A program made the translations under genes and the position numbers. Shown here piece by piece: positions 8,699 to 18,121 of a stretch of 64,000 nt of DNA. Each line of letters begins with the position of its first letter. Positions within the stretch are counted from its first letter, which is position 1. The notes beneath the pieces were generated by a model. It saw only the letters and a list, made by a program, of their open reading frames with translations. It had not been told where the DNA came from and searched no databases. The stretch comes from Caenibius tardaugens NBRC 16725 (lineage in GTDB: Bacteria > Pseudomonadota > Alphaproteobacteria > Sphingomonadales > Sphingomonadaceae): assembly GCF_003860345.1 (NCBI RefSeq), contig NZ_CP034179.1, positions 1,240,001 to 1,304,000 on the forward strand. Direction: 5' to 3'.

Positions 8699-9864
8699 AA
8701 TGTCCGTGCGATCAGCAATTTCATGATTTCGGTGGTCCCACCGTAGATACGCGTCACGCGCGCATCCTTGAAAGCCTGCGCGATCGGATATTCGGACATA
8801 TAACCATATCCGCCGAACAGCTGGAGACAGCGATCCACGATACGGCCCTGCATTTCGGTTACCGCCGACTTGGCCATGGAGGCGGTCGGGCTGTCGAGCT
8901 TACCGTCCAGCAGCAGTTCGACACACCGTTCGACAAAGGCGCGCGCCATCACCGCTTCAGTCTTGCACTCGGCAAGGACGAACTGGGTATTCTGAAAATC
9001 GATCAAGGCCTGCCCAAAAGCCTTGCGCTCCTTGGTGTAATCGATGGTCAGCGCCAGCACATATTCGATCCCTGCCAGCGCCTGTATGGCGATCACCAGC
9101 CGTTCCTGGGGGAGTTTCTCCATCAACATGGCGAAACCGCCCCCCTCCGCGCCGATCACATTGGCGGACGGAACACGCACGTCATGGAAAAACAGCTCTG
9201 ACGTATCGGCACATTCCCGACCGATCTTTTCCAGATTGGCGCCGCGGGAAAAGCCCGCGGCATCCGCGGTTTCAACCGCGATCAACGACAGGCTTTGCGC
9301 GCCCTTCCCGTCACCGGTTCGCGCGACAACAAGGACAAGATCGGCGTGCTGTCCATTGGTGATGAAGGTCTTGCTGCCGTTGATGATGTAGTCGTCACCA
9401 TCCCGCACAGCCCGGGTGCGGATGGATTGCAAATCCGATCCGGTGCCCGGTTCGGTCATGGCAATGGCCAGAACCATCTCGCCCGAACAGATTTTCGGCA
9501 ACCAGCGCTGCTTCTGTTCCGCCGATCCATAAGCGACGATATATGGGGCGATCACGGCATTATGCAGGGTCACATCCCACCCTTCTATCCCGGCCCATCC
9601 CAGTTGTTCGGCCAGGATCAATTCATGGCGCAGATCGCCGCCCGCCCCGCCATATGCAACCGGTACCGAAAGCCCGAGAAGCCCAGCCTCGGCGGCGCTG
9701 TTCCAAAGCGCGCGATCGACCATACCCTGCGCCCTGAAGGCGGCCATACGTTCCGCCGGCAAGGCCTCCGCGACAAAACGCCCAACCGAATGCGCGAACA
9801 TCGCAAACTCTTCGTCCGCCATGAACGAAGGCCGCGAAAGGCCGGAAATGCCACCCACCATCAT
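8695..9864 (-). CDS. Acyl-CoA dehydrogenase
   Basis: About 389 residues of the acyl-CoA dehydrogenase family. The FAD/substrate loops [20 protein letters not shown] and [23 protein letters not shown], the helix [17 protein letters not shown], and the C-terminal [22 protein letters not shown] followed by [10 protein letters not shown] are all present. It makes 2-enoyl-CoA and passes electrons to ETF. The usual catalytic Glu of YEGT is Gly here (YGGT), so the base probably sits on the earlier helix (Glu in AGIEYVLAL), as in isovaleryl- and long-chain dehydrogenases. GGGAG precedes the double ATG at 9864/9861. It is first in the racemase-hydratase transcript and divergent from a TetR gene. Confidence 0.92.
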   Translation of the reverse strand: MMVGGISGLSRPSFMADEEFAMFAHSVGRFVAEALPAERMAAFRAQGMVDRALWNSAAEAGLLGLSVPVAYGGAGGDLRHELILAEQLGWAGIEGWDVTLHNAVIAPYIVAYGSAEQKQRWLPKICSGEMVLAIAMTEPGTGSDLQSIRTRAVRDGDDYIINGSKTFITNGQHADLVLVVARTGDGKGAQSLSLIAVETADAAGFSRGANLEKIGRECADTSELFFHDVRVPSANVIGAEGGGFAMLMEKLPQERLVIAIQALAGIEYVLALTIDYTKERKAFGQALIDFQNTQFVLAECKTEAVMARAFVERCVELLLDGKLDSPTASMAKSAVTEMQGRIVDRCLQLFGGYGYMSEYPIAQAFKDARVTRIYGGTTEIMKLLIARTL

Positions 9865-9991
9865 ACTCCCAAAGTTATAACACACGCAGAATGAAAATCA
9901 TGAGGTTCGAGCATTAATGCCGAAAATTCTGGTATTGCGACAAACTGCGTTCTCGTGATAGACGAATCATAAATATAACGAGTGCAATTTT

Positions 9992-10795
9992 ATGGCAACC
10001 GATCATTTACCCCCGAGCAACGCGGACGACGATCGCGTTATCGCTTCCATGAGCGCCATGACGCGTGGCAGCCCGGCAATGTTTGCGCGGCGGCGGCGGA
10101 TTCTCCGCGAGGCCCGGCGTATGATGATCGAGGACGGTGCCGACGCGATGGGCATGCGGGAACTGGCCACGAGATCGGAGGTCTCGCTCCGCACGCTCTA
10201 CAATGCGTTTGGCAGCAAGGAGGCGCTGATCGTAGCGGCCGTTCGCCAGTATTATGACAAGTTCCTGCACGCCTTGTCGCAAGCCCGCACGACCTATGAT
10301 TTTGACTGGGTGTTAAGCACGCTTGTCGCCACAAACCTGCGCAACCAGCAGTTACGGGATTATCTCTCCGCGCTGATCAGCATGTATTTCTCGGTTACAG
10401 CCGATCAGACGATCCGCATCGAATTGCGACGGGCCGCAGCTGGCTTCATCGGCCCATGGCTGGAACTGGTGCAGGCGCGCCGCCAGCTTCGTCGCGGCAC
10501 CGACATCACACGTTCGATCAGCCACATCGCGAGCCTGCAATATGCCCTGAATCAGGAATGGCTGACGGGCGAACTCAGCGATGAGGAACTGGTTCCCTGC
10601 GTTCTGCAAGCCGTCCTGACCTATCTTGCGGGTATCGTTTGCGGCGCCGCGCTCGAACGTATCGATGAAATCCTGAATGACATCAATGGTCCAATGACTT
10701 TGACGAAAGCCCTGATTGCCCGGGAAGGGCAACGCATGAACGCCATTCTTGATGGGTCGGGCAACTGGGGCATCGCACCGCAGGAAACCGACTGA
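9992..10795 (+). CDS. TetR/AcrR-family regulator
   Basis: 267 residues. After an N-terminal extension of about 30 residues comes a TetR helix-turn-helix: RRRILREARRMMIEDGADAMGMRELA, then RSEVSLRTLYNAFGSKEALIVAAV (about residues 37-85). The large C-terminal ligand/dimer domain has no named relatives that I recognise. It sits between the minus-strand acyl-CoA dehydrogenase set and the plus-strand SDR-thiolase-hydratase set, so an acyl-CoA ligand and control of both is a reasonable inference. I found no clear palindrome in the 127 bases upstream. Confidence 0.88.
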   Translation: MATDHLPPSNADDDRVIASMSAMTRGSPAMFARRRRILREARRMMIEDGADAMGMRELATRSEVSLRTLYNAFGSKEALIVAAVRQYYDKFLHALSQARTTYDFDWVLSTLVATNLRNQQLRDYLSALISMYFSVTADQTIRIELRRAAAGFIGPWLELVQARRQLRRGTDITRSISHIASLQYALNQEWLTGELSDEELVPCVLQAVLTYLAGIVCGAALERIDEILNDINGPMTLTKALIAREGQRMNAILDGSGNWGIAPQETD

Positions 10796-10874
10796 TTTTC
10801 CCTAACAAGGCATGCTTTTGCGATCCACTGGTCCGGGCGCGGCATGCTGACTTTTCGTGACCAAGGAAACAGAC

Positions 10875-11657
10875 ATGCACATTGAACCCGGCGTTGCGGC
10901 CGTTGTCACCGGGGGCGCCTCCGGATTGGGAGAAGCCACCAGCCGCGCTCTCGCCATGCGCGGCGCAAAACTTGCCATTTTCGATATGGATGCCGAACGC
11001 GGCGAGGCACTGGCGAAGGAACTTGGGGGCATTTTTTGCCAGACCAACGTCTGTTCGGACGAACAGGTCGATGCCGCATTCGCCAAGGCCAGAGCCGCGC
11101 ACGGGCAGGAACGCATTCTCGTCAATTGCGCAGGCATTAGCAGTGGCATCAAAACGGCTTCCCGTGATCGGGAAACCGGCGAACCGCTGAGCTTCCCCAT
11201 GGCGGCATTCGAGAAGGTCGTGCAGATCAACCTGCTCGGCACCTTCCGCTGCATCGCTGCCGCTGCAAAAGGCATGCTGACGCTCGATCCGCTGGAAGGG
11301 GGCGAACGCGGCGCCATCGTCTGCACCGCAAGCATCGCGGCGCAGGATGGCCAGATCGGACAGGCGGCCTACGCCGCATCGAAAGCGGGGGTTGTCGGCC
11401 TCACGCTTCCTGTCGCGCGCGATCTGATGGGGGAAGGCATACGGATCAATACCATTCTTCCGGGACTGTTTCTTACCCCGATGATGAAAACCCTTCCGGA
11501 AAAAGTGCAGTCCGCCCTTGCCGCTACTGTGCCCTTCCCGCGCCGGCTGGGTTATCCGGCCGAATTTGCGGACCTCGCGCTCCATCTTATCTCGAACGCT
11601 TACATGAACGGTGAAGCCGTCCGCCTGGATGCCGCAAACCGCCTGGCACCACGCTGA
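10875..11657 (+). CDS. SDR, 3-hydroxyacyl-CoA dehydrogenase of HSD10 type
   Basis: 260 residues. The classical SDR cofactor motif TGGASGLGEA is near the N terminus, Asp in FDMD selects NAD, NCAG is the structural motif, and the catalytic set is S in CTAS with YAASK (Y166, K170). The phrases LAKELGG, RAAHGQERILVNCAG and SIAAQDGQIGQAAYAASK closely match 17-beta-HSD10/3-hydroxy-2-methylbutyryl-CoA dehydrogenases. It would oxidise a 3-hydroxyacyl-CoA, possibly 2-methyl-branched. ATG at 10875 with AAGGA upstream is preferred to GTG at 10857. The thiolase begins 10 bases after the stop. It probably supplies the dehydrogenase step that the downstream stand-alone hydratase lacks. Confidence 0.88.
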   Translation: MHIEPGVAAVVTGGASGLGEATSRALAMRGAKLAIFDMDAERGEALAKELGGIFCQTNVCSDEQVDAAFAKARAAHGQERILVNCAGISSGIKTASRDRETGEPLSFPMAAFEKVVQINLLGTFRCIAAAAKGMLTLDPLEGGERGAIVCTASIAAQDGQIGQAAYAASKAGVVGLTLPVARDLMGEGIRINTILPGLFLTPMMKTLPEKVQSALAATVPFPRRLGYPAEFADLALHLISNAYMNGEAVRLDAANRLAPR

Positions 11658-11667
11658 GGAACTGCCC

Positions 11668-12873
11668 ATGACACATGCCTATATCTATGACGCCGTAAGA
11701 ACGCCGCGTGGCAAAGGCAGGCCGGACGGCGCCTTGCATGAGATCACCGCGCTGGATCTCGCCGCCCAGATGCTCCGCGCCTTGCGCGACCGCAATCACC
11801 TCGACACCGCGCTGGTCGACGACGTGGTGCTGGGCTGTGTCATGCCCGTGGGCGAACAAGGCAGCGACATCGCCCGCCTCGCCACGGTCGTGGCCGGTTA
11901 CGAGCAGCAGGTGCCAGGCGTTCAGGTCAACCGGTTCTGTGCATCCGGGCTGGAAGCCTGCAACATCGCCGCGGCCAAGGTCATTGCGGGCGAAGCCCGG
12001 TTCGCCGTGGGCGGCGGGGTTGAATCGATGTCCCGGGTTCCGCTGGCCGCCGATGGCGGCGCGATGACTGTCGATCCGGTCTTTGCCTTTGACCATTATT
12101 ATGCACCGCAGGGTATTGGCGCCGACATGATCGCCACATTGAACGGGTTCACGCGCGACGATGTCGACGCCTATGCCGTGCAAAGCCAGCAGCGCGCCGC
12201 GACAGCATGGCGTGAAGGCCGGTTTGCGGGCTCGATTGTGCCGGTTCTCGATCAGGCAGGAGCCATCCGCCTGGCCCATGACGAACATATGCGACCTGAT
12301 ACCGATCTTCAGGCACTGGGCAAACTGAAGCCCGCGTTCGTCCGCATGGGGGAAGCAGGCTATGATGCCGTGGCAATGGCGCGTTACCCCGATATGGGGC
12401 CGGTCAATCACGTGCATCATGGTGGCAATTCCTCGGGCATCGTGGATGGCGCGGCGATGGTGCTGATCGGGTCGAAAGAAGCGGGCGAGGCCGCAGGACT
12501 GAAACCCCGCGCCCGCATTCTGGGCGGCGCCTCGATCGGATCGGAGCCCACCATCATGCTGACAGGGCCGGAATTCGTTACGCGCAAGCTGCTTAACCGC
12601 CTCGGCATGGCGACCGGCGACATCGATATCTATGAACTGAACGAGGCGTTCGCCGCCGTGGTCCTGCGTTATCTGCGCGCGCTCGAACTGGATGGCGGGA
12701 CAGTCAACGTCAATGGCGGGGCGATTGCTATGGGCCACCCCCTTGGCGCGACCGGGGCGATGATCCTCGGTACGGCGCTCGACGAACTCGAACGGACAGA
12801 CAAACAAACCGCGTTGATCAATCTTTGCGTGGGCGCCGGCATGGGCACCGCGATGGTTATCGAACGAATCTGA
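11668..12873 (+). CDS. Thiolase (acetyl-CoA C-acyltransferase)
   Basis: 401 residues, standard thiolase length. The nucleophile C91 is in [10 protein letters not shown], the catalytic H357 in GHPLGATGA, and the acid/base C387 in NLCVGAGMG. The [12 protein letters not shown] and [11 protein letters not shown] segments are also typical. It cleaves a 3-oxoacyl-CoA with CoA, giving acetyl- or propionyl-CoA and a shortened acyl-CoA. It is the middle gene of an SDR-thiolase-hydratase operon. The ATG at 11668 starts the conserved [14 protein letters not shown] segment; earlier in-frame codons overlap the SDR and are not part of the family. Confidence 0.93.
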   Translation: MTHAYIYDAVRTPRGKGRPDGALHEITALDLAAQMLRALRDRNHLDTALVDDVVLGCVMPVGEQGSDIARLATVVAGYEQQVPGVQVNRFCASGLEACNIAAAKVIAGEARFAVGGGVESMSRVPLAADGGAMTVDPVFAFDHYYAPQGIGADMIATLNGFTRDDVDAYAVQSQQRAATAWREGRFAGSIVPVLDQAGAIRLAHDEHMRPDTDLQALGKLKPAFVRMGEAGYDAVAMARYPDMGPVNHVHHGGNSSGIVDGAAMVLIGSKEAGEAAGLKPRARILGGASIGSEPTIMLTGPEFVTRKLLNRLGMATGDIDIYELNEAFAAVVLRYLRALELDGGTVNVNGGAIAMGHPLGATGAMILGTALDELERTDKQTALINLCVGAGMGTAMVIERI

Positions 12874-12881
12874 GGGCGGAC

Positions 12882-13799
12882 ATGGAAAACTTCACCATCC
12901 AGATCGATGCCGATGGCATCGCCTTGATCACTTTTGACGTACCCGGCCGTTCATTGAACGCCATAAGCGCAGCGGTTCAGCAGGAACTCGACACCATTAC
13001 CGCCCGCATCAGGGACGATGATGCGATCCGGGGGGCGATCTTCCACTCGGGCAAAGAACGCGGGTTCTGCGCGGGCGCCGATCTTACCGAACTGCCCAAC
13101 GATATCGCACGCTGGCGTCAGGCGGAAAACCCCGAGGACATCGCCATCCGCGTGGCCGATGCGGCGCGCTTCAGCGGCCGCATCAGGGCACTGGAAACCT
13201 GCGGCAAGCCGGTGGTTGCGGCAATCTCCGGCATCACGCTCGGCGGTGGTCTCGAACTGGCGCTCGGTTGCCATTTCCGGATCGCGGTAGACGATGACAC
13301 CTTGCGCCTCGGCCTGCCCGAAGTGACGCTGGGGCTCCTGCCTGGTGCGGGGGGAACCCAACGCCTGCTCCGCCTGATGGGCTTGAGCGGCGCCCTGCCC
13401 CACATCGCCGATGGAACGATGATTGACACCGAGGCTGCACTGGCTGCCGGCGTCATCCACAAGCTTGTGCCCGCCGAAGACCTGCTGACCGAAGCGCGCC
13501 AGTGGATACTGGATGGCGGGAACCCGGTTGCCCCGTGGGATCAGGATGGTTTCAGGCTGCCCGGCGGCGGCCCGCACAGCCAAGTCGGCTACACCGTCTT
13601 TTCCGCCCAACTCGCTGCCCGGCGCGGCAGTACAGGCGAACCCGCCCTTGCTGTCTCCAACATCCTCAAGACCCTGTATGAAGGTTCGCAGGTTCCGATT
13701 GAGGCAGGGCTGCGCATAGAAAGCCGTTACTTCTACAAAACCGCCTGTTCAGACGAGGCTCTGGCAGGAATCCAGGCGTTTCTGAACCGGAAGAAATGA
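12882..13799 (+). CDS. Enoyl-CoA hydratase, stand-alone N-terminal domain of a FadJ-like enzyme
   Basis: 305 residues. Crotonase core: [33 protein letters not shown] and [21 protein letters not shown] with the first catalytic Glu. After the core it keeps the linker typical of FadJ multifunctional proteins ([12 protein letters not shown], then [20 protein letters not shown]) and stops at FLNRKK, which is where FadJ would enter its NAD-binding dehydrogenase domain. The second catalytic Glu position reads ALPHI, as in many FadJ-type hydratases. It looks like half of a fusion enzyme kept as a complete protein. It begins 8 bases after the thiolase and a strong terminator follows. Confidence 0.87.
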   Translation: MENFTIQIDADGIALITFDVPGRSLNAISAAVQQELDTITARIRDDDAIRGAIFHSGKERGFCAGADLTELPNDIARWRQAENPEDIAIRVADAARFSGRIRALETCGKPVVAAISGITLGGGLELALGCHFRIAVDDDTLRLGLPEVTLGLLPGAGGTQRLLRLMGLSGALPHIADGTMIDTEAALAAGVIHKLVPAEDLLTEARQWILDGGNPVAPWDQDGFRLPGGGPHSQVGYTVFSAQLAARRGSTGEPALAVSNILKTLYEGSQVPIEAGLRIESRYFYKTACSDEALAGIQAFLNRKK

Positions 13800-13817
13800 C
13801 ATAACCACTGGGTGTAG

Positions 13818-13864
13818 ATCAGAGATTATCTTGCCTGTCAGGGGCGACATAATCTCTGATTTTT
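13818..13864 (+). terminator. Rho-independent terminator after the SDR-thiolase-hydratase operon
   Basis: A perfect 12-base stem (ATCAGAGATTAT with ATAATCTCTGAT), a 19-base loop and a TTTTT tail, 18 bases past the hydratase stop and before the convergent FadH-like gene. Confidence 0.85.
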
Positions 13865-13885
13865 ATCGCGCCACCGCCCTGTGTT

Positions 13886-15916
13886 TCACAGAGCAACGGC
13901 CAGTTCAGTCGCCTGTTTGATCGCGCGCTTGGCATCGAGTTCGCCTGCCTCGAACGCGCCGCCAATCACATGAACATGCATCCCTGCCCCCACCAACTGA
14001 TCGTAGAGTGCACGATCGGGTTCCTGCCCGGCACAAATCACGATGCTGTCGGCCTCGAACAGGCGGGGCTGTCCATCGACTGTCGCATGCAGGCCCAGAT
14101 CATCGATGCGCTGATAGACCACACCCGAAACCATCTGCACACCCCTGCGTTGCAAGGCAATCCGGTGCGTCCAGCCCGTTGTCCGTCCCAGCCCCTTGCC
14201 GACAGGGCTTGCCTTGCGTTGTAGCAGCGTCACTTGCCGCCCACCGGTTGCCACGCGGGGTGCGACACCGGTGACCCCGCCGCGCGGGTGATTTTCAAAA
14301 TCGATGCCCCATTCGCGGGCGAACACATCCGTATCCAGAGCTGCGGAAACCCCTGCGTGCGACAGCAACGTCGCGACATCGAAGCCGATCCCGCCAGCCC
14401 CGATGATGACGACCGTCTTTCCCGGAGTCACCCGGCCGGCGACCACATCGATATAGCCGGACACTTTGGGATGATCGTGCCCGGGCAGATCCAATGTGCG
14501 TGGCGCGATACCCGTGGCGATGACGATTTCGTCAAATGCGCCCTGCCGCAACAACGCACCATCCACATCGACACCCAGTTGCAGACTGACGTGATGCTTG
14601 TCGATCATGCGGCGATAATATCGCAGCGTTTCGTGAAATTCTTCCTTGCCGGGAATACGTTTGGCCAGATTGAACTGCCCGCCGATGTCATGCGCACGAT
14701 CATACAGGGTCACCACATGCCCCCGCTGTGCGGCGACCGTGGCGCAGGCCAGCCCCGCCGGCCCGGCACCGATCACGGCAATGCGTTTTGCCGACCGTGC
14801 TGGGGTGATGCGCAATTCCGTTTCCCGGCACGCGAGGGGATTGACCAGACAGGACGTGAGCTTGCCCGAAAAGACATGATCGAGACACGCCTGGTTGCAC
14901 GCTATGCAGGTGTTGATCTCATCCTCGCGCCCTTCGCGTGCCTTGATCACGAATTCCGGATCGGCCAGCATCGGCCGCGCCATCGAAACAAGATCGGCAT
15001 CACCCCGTTCGAGCACCGCCTCCGCCACTGTCGGCATGTTGATCCGATTGCTGGTGATGAGCGGAATCGACACATGTTGGCGCAGCCTGCCGGTAACCTG
15101 TGTGAAAGCGGCCCGGGGAACCATCGTGGCAATGGTCGGCACCAGGCTTTCGTGCCAGCAGAAATGCGTGCTGATCACATTCGCGCCTGCCTGTTCTATG
15201 GCCTTGGCGAGCGACACGACCTCTTCCCAGGACATGCCCTGTTCCAGCATATCCATCGCGGGAATGCGGAAAATCAGGATGAAATCCGGCCCGACTGCGG
15301 CACGGATGCGGCGCATGACTTCGACCGGAAACCGCATGCGGTTTTCCCAGCTCCCCCCCCAGCGATCGGTGCGCTGATTGGTTCTGTTCACCAGAAATGC
15401 GGAAATAAGGTATCCTGCCGAGCCGATAATCTCGACACCATCATAACCGGCCTGCCGCGCCAGCGCAGCGCAATTGGCAAAAGCTGCGATCTGTTCCTCG
15501 ATCCCCGCTTCATCCAGCGCACGCGGGACGTATCGGCCGATCCGTGACCGGATGGGCGATGGCGCCACGCAGTCAGGCGTATCGGCAAGCGGCCCCATGT
15601 GCAGGATCTGCATGCAGATTTTCACCTCCGGATCGGCGGCGTGGACTGCCCGCGTGACCGTGCGATGCATCTCGACCTCGGATGGATCGGAAAGTTTCGC
15701 CTCATGCCCGCTGCACGCATGCGGCAATATCCCGCCTGTGATAATCATGCCGACCCCGCCACGGACACGTTCGACGAAATAGGCCGCCCACCGTTCTTTC
15801 GCATCCGGCAGGTCTTCCAGTCCGGTGTGCATCGACCCCATGACGATCCGGTTCTTGAGACGATGTGACCCGATCCGGAGCGGGGCGAAGAGATGCGGAT
15901 ATCCACTGACAGTCAC
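13886..15916 (-). CDS. FadH-like NADH:flavin oxidoreductase / 2,4-dienoyl-CoA reductase
   Basis: 676 residues in three parts: an old-yellow-enzyme TIM barrel (about 1-330, starting HLFAPLRIGSHRLKNRIVM, with NQRTDRWGGSWENR); a 4Fe-4S site with C337, C340, C344 and C356 (CIACNQAC then TSC); and an FAD/NAD domain from about 375 (VIGAGPAGLACATVAAQRG) with a second dinucleotide motif VIIGAGGIGFDVA. The family reduces dienoyl-CoA or other activated double bonds with NADPH. The setting beside beta-oxidation genes supports an unsaturated acyl-CoA substrate, but close relatives act on steroids and enoates. It is divergent from a TetR gene with two shared operator-like sites. Confidence 0.9.
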   Translation of the reverse strand: MTVSGYPHLFAPLRIGSHRLKNRIVMGSMHTGLEDLPDAKERWAAYFVERVRGGVGMIITGGILPHACSGHEAKLSDPSEVEMHRTVTRAVHAADPEVKICMQILHMGPLADTPDCVAPSPIRSRIGRYVPRALDEAGIEEQIAAFANCAALARQAGYDGVEIIGSAGYLISAFLVNRTNQRTDRWGGSWENRMRFPVEVMRRIRAAVGPDFILIFRIPAMDMLEQGMSWEEVVSLAKAIEQAGANVISTHFCWHESLVPTIATMVPRAAFTQVTGRLRQHVSIPLITSNRINMPTVAEAVLERGDADLVSMARPMLADPEFVIKAREGREDEINTCIACNQACLDHVFSGKLTSCLVNPLACRETELRITPARSAKRIAVIGAGPAGLACATVAAQRGHVVTLYDRAHDIGGQFNLAKRIPGKEEFHETLRYYRRMIDKHHVSLQLGVDVDGALLRQGAFDEIVIATGIAPRTLDLPGHDHPKVSGYIDVVAGRVTPGKTVVIIGAGGIGFDVATLLSHAGVSAALDTDVFAREWGIDFENHPRGGVTGVAPRVATGGRQVTLLQRKASPVGKGLGRTTGWTHRIALQRRGVQMVSGVVYQRIDDLGLHATVDGQPRLFEADSIVICAGQEPDRALYDQLVGAGMHVHVIGGAFEAGELDAKRAIKQATELAVAL

Positions 15917-15923
15917 GGGCGCC

Positions 15924-15973
15924 CCATACTAAACACTGTTTATCGTGGACATACCAAACGGCGTTTAGTATGG
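15924..15973. promoter_or_regulatory. Tandem TetR operators between the FadH-like gene and tetR
   Basis: Two palindromes share the core AAAC-N3-GTTT. The first is 15930-15942, TAAACA-C-TGTTTA, and the second centres on 15961 (ACCAAACGGCGTTTAGT). Their centres are 25 bases apart. The outermost 11 bases, CCATACTAAAC and GTTTAGTATGG, are also exact inverted repeats. Placement directly over both start regions is what a self-regulating TetR repressor would use. Confidence 0.7.
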
Positions 15974-15980
15974 CAAGCGC

Positions 15981-16604
15981 ATGGCTCTGCCACTCAAACC
16001 CGAACAAGTGCGCGAAGTGCGCGACCAGATCCGGCACATTGCCGAACAACACATGGCGAAACTTGGATCGACGGACATCTCCCTGCGAGCGGTCGCGGCC
16101 GAGATGGGCTGGACCGCCGCTTCCCTCTATCGGTATTTTGACAGCAAGATCGCCTTGATCGCGGCCACACGGACGGCGGCTTACGATCGCTTTTCCACCC
16201 GCATAGAACATGCCTACAACAGCACGGATGATCTGTGGGCACGGTCTCGCGCCATCGGTGAAGCTTATATCGCCTTCGCCTTCGACGAACCGGCGGCTTA
16301 CAAACTGATCTTCGCCTACGAACAGCCGGAAGCGGAAAAAACCGACGAACTTGTCGCTGCGGAACAACGATCGCGGCGCACCTTGACCGGTTATGTCGCG
16401 GACATGGTTGCCGCAGGTCTGATCGAAGGGGAACCGGAAATCCTCGCCCATGCCTACTGGGCATCGCTGCATGGCCTCATCAGCCTGCATATGGCAGGAA
16501 AACTGTCCCGCTCGGTCACTTTCGATACGGTAAAGCTGGCGTCACGACGCCTGATCACACGCGGTGCGCTGCCTTTGCAGGACATACCCCGGGACGGAGC
16601 TTGA
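15981..16604 (+). CDS. TetR-family regulator
   Basis: 207 residues. The N-terminal helix-turn-helix reads VRDQIRHIAEQHMAKLGSTDISLRAVA then MGWTAASLYRYFDSKIALIAA (about residues 12-60). The C-terminal domain resembles the WHG group (AYIAFAFDEPAAYKLIFAYEQP). It is divergent from the FadH-like reductase over a 64-base gap filled by two matching palindromes, so it most likely represses that gene and itself, released by an acyl-CoA or related metabolite. An IS tandem begins 82 bases after its stop; no transcription terminator is evident in between. Confidence 0.9.
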   Translation: MALPLKPEQVREVRDQIRHIAEQHMAKLGSTDISLRAVAAEMGWTAASLYRYFDSKIALIAATRTAAYDRFSTRIEHAYNSTDDLWARSRAIGEAYIAFAFDEPAAYKLIFAYEQPEAEKTDELVAAEQRSRRTLTGYVADMVAAGLIEGEPEILAHAYWASLHGLISLHMAGKLSRSVTFDTVKLASRRLITRGALPLQDIPRDGA

Positions 16605-16686
16605 GCGACATCGGGCGGTAACGACAACGAAGGGGGCGATTGCGGAGACTGCCACGCCCGGCCAATCCCGGCGACCACAGACCTAG

Positions 16687-18117
16687 CACTACTTTGGCAG
16701 AAGTGTAATTTTTGGGATTCCCCTTCGGAGGAATGCGTGATTCATAGGGAGCCAGCTTTTGTGGAGGCTGGCGATGGAAGAGGATTGGCGGCGGGACCTC
16801 GAACAGTGGCTTGAGCCGTATTTGCAGGCTCTGGCCAACAAGACGCGGCGGCGGATGTGTCCGGCTTATATCGCCGGATTGATAGGCCCGGGCGATCGCA
16901 AGAGTATCCAGCCGATGGCAGCACGCATCGACGCGCTCAGCTATGACCGGCTACACCATTTCGTCGGAGCAGGGATCTGGGACAGCGCGCCGCTGGAGGC
17001 GACGTTGTGGCGACAGGCTGATGAGCTGGTCGGCGGCGACAAGGCCTGGCTTATCATCGACGACACAGCGCTACCCAAGAAGGGCAAGGCCTCGGTCGGT
17101 GTCGCGCCGCAATACGCCACGGTGTTGGGCAAGAACGCCAACTGCCAGACCTTGGTATCGGTGACGTTGGCCTCGGGAGAAGTTCCGGTCATGCTGGGTT
17201 TGCGGCTGTTCCTGCCGGAAAGCTGGACCAGCGACACTGCACGGATGGCCAAGGCGGCTGTGCCCGAAGCATTTCGGGCCTATCGCACAAAGCCTGACAT
17301 CGCGATTGAGGAGATCGACCGCATCATCGCTGCCGGCGTGCGCTTTGGCTGCGTCCTGGCCGATGCCGGTTATGGCCTGTCCGCACCGTTCCGGCAGGCG
17401 CTCAGCGCACGGGGCCTCTGCTGGGCGGTCGGCATCCCCCGCCACCAGAAGGTCTATCCCTCAGACGTGCAGTTGATCTTCCCGGTGGCGGGACGTGGAC
17501 GACCGCGTGTCCGGCACGTACCCGACGTCAAATCCCTGGCCGCCCATACCATGCTGGAGGAGGCGAAGTGGCGGAAGATCAGTTGGCGCCGCGGAACCAA
17601 AGGCCGTCTGAGCGCCCGCTTCGCTGTCATGCGCGTGCGGATCGCTGATGGCGCGCCACAGCGGATCGGTGCTGCTGGCGCACAGCACATGCCAGGCGAA
17701 GAGGCTTGGCTGGTGGGCGAGCATCGCTCCAGCGGCGAGCGAAAATACTATCTTTCCAACCTTCCCGCCGACACGCCAGCCAAAGATGTCGCCGGCGCCA
17801 TCAAGGCGCGCTGGGTCTGCGAACAGGCGCATCAGCAACTCAAGGAAGAACTTGGTCTCGACCATTTCGAGGGCCGCTCGTGGACCGGGCTGCATCGCCA
17901 TGCGCTCATGACAATGATCGCCTATGCCTTCCTGCAAACACGAAGGCTCGCTCAGACGGGGCGGAAAAAAAAGAGTCTCCGGTCCGCCCCCTCAGCCGAG
18001 CCTACCGGCTGTACGCCAAGCTATCCTTGACCGCTTATCGCGCGCGCCGCCGCGCCATTGCCCTCATTGCGGAGGATGCCTGGCAACTGCACATCCTGCA
18101 ATTCTGCCAAAGTAGTG
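16687..18117 (+). mobile_element. IS701-family insertion sequence, copy 1
   Basis: A 1431-base element with perfect 16-base terminal inverted repeats (CACTACTTTGGCAGAA at 16687-16702, complement at 18102-18117). It is bounded by CTAG at 16683-16686 and 18118-18121. A 4-base duplication of YTAR type is characteristic of IS701 elements. It carries one transposase gene. The second copy follows immediately, sharing the middle CTAG, so the repeat period is 1435 bases. Confidence 0.93.
16774..18030 (+). CDS. IS701-family transposase, copy 1 (possible frameshift at C terminus)
   Basis: 418 residues in the main frame. The DDE-type core shows IIDDTALPKKGKAS (first Asp), VLADAGYG (second Asp) and WVCEQAHQQLKEELGLDHFEGRSW (Glu region). 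It cuts and pastes the element using the 16-base ends. GGAGG lies 6 bases before ATG 16774. The end of the frame, after RKKKSL, looks wrong. A different frame just past the run of eight A's at about 17967 encodes GPPPQPSLPAVRQAILDRL, which fits an IS701 C terminus and runs to 18115. Either slippage on the A run joins the frames or a base has been gained or lost. Confidence 0.9.
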   Translation: MEEDWRRDLEQWLEPYLQALANKTRRRMCPAYIAGLIGPGDRKSIQPMAARIDALSYDRLHHFVGAGIWDSAPLEATLWRQADELVGGDKAWLIIDDTALPKKGKASVGVAPQYATVLGKNANCQTLVSVTLASGEVPVMLGLRLFLPESWTSDTARMAKAAVPEAFRAYRTKPDIAIEEIDRIIAAGVRFGCVLADAGYGLSAPFRQALSARGLCWAVGIPRHQKVYPSDVQLIFPVAGRGRPRVRHVPDVKSLAAHTMLEEAKWRKISWRRGTKGRLSARFAVMRVRIADGAPQRIGAAGAQHMPGEEAWLVGEHRSSGERKYYLSNLPADTPAKDVAGAIKARWVCEQAHQQLKEELGLDHFEGRSWTGLHRHALMTMIAYAFLQTRRLAQTGRKKKSLRSAPSAEPTGCTPSYP

Positions 18118-18121
18118 CTAG

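Noticed and set aside
14234-15547. A 437-codon open frame opposite the FadH-like gene
   Set aside because: No recognisable motif, and the opposite strand encodes a complete three-domain enzyme with four Fe-S cysteines.
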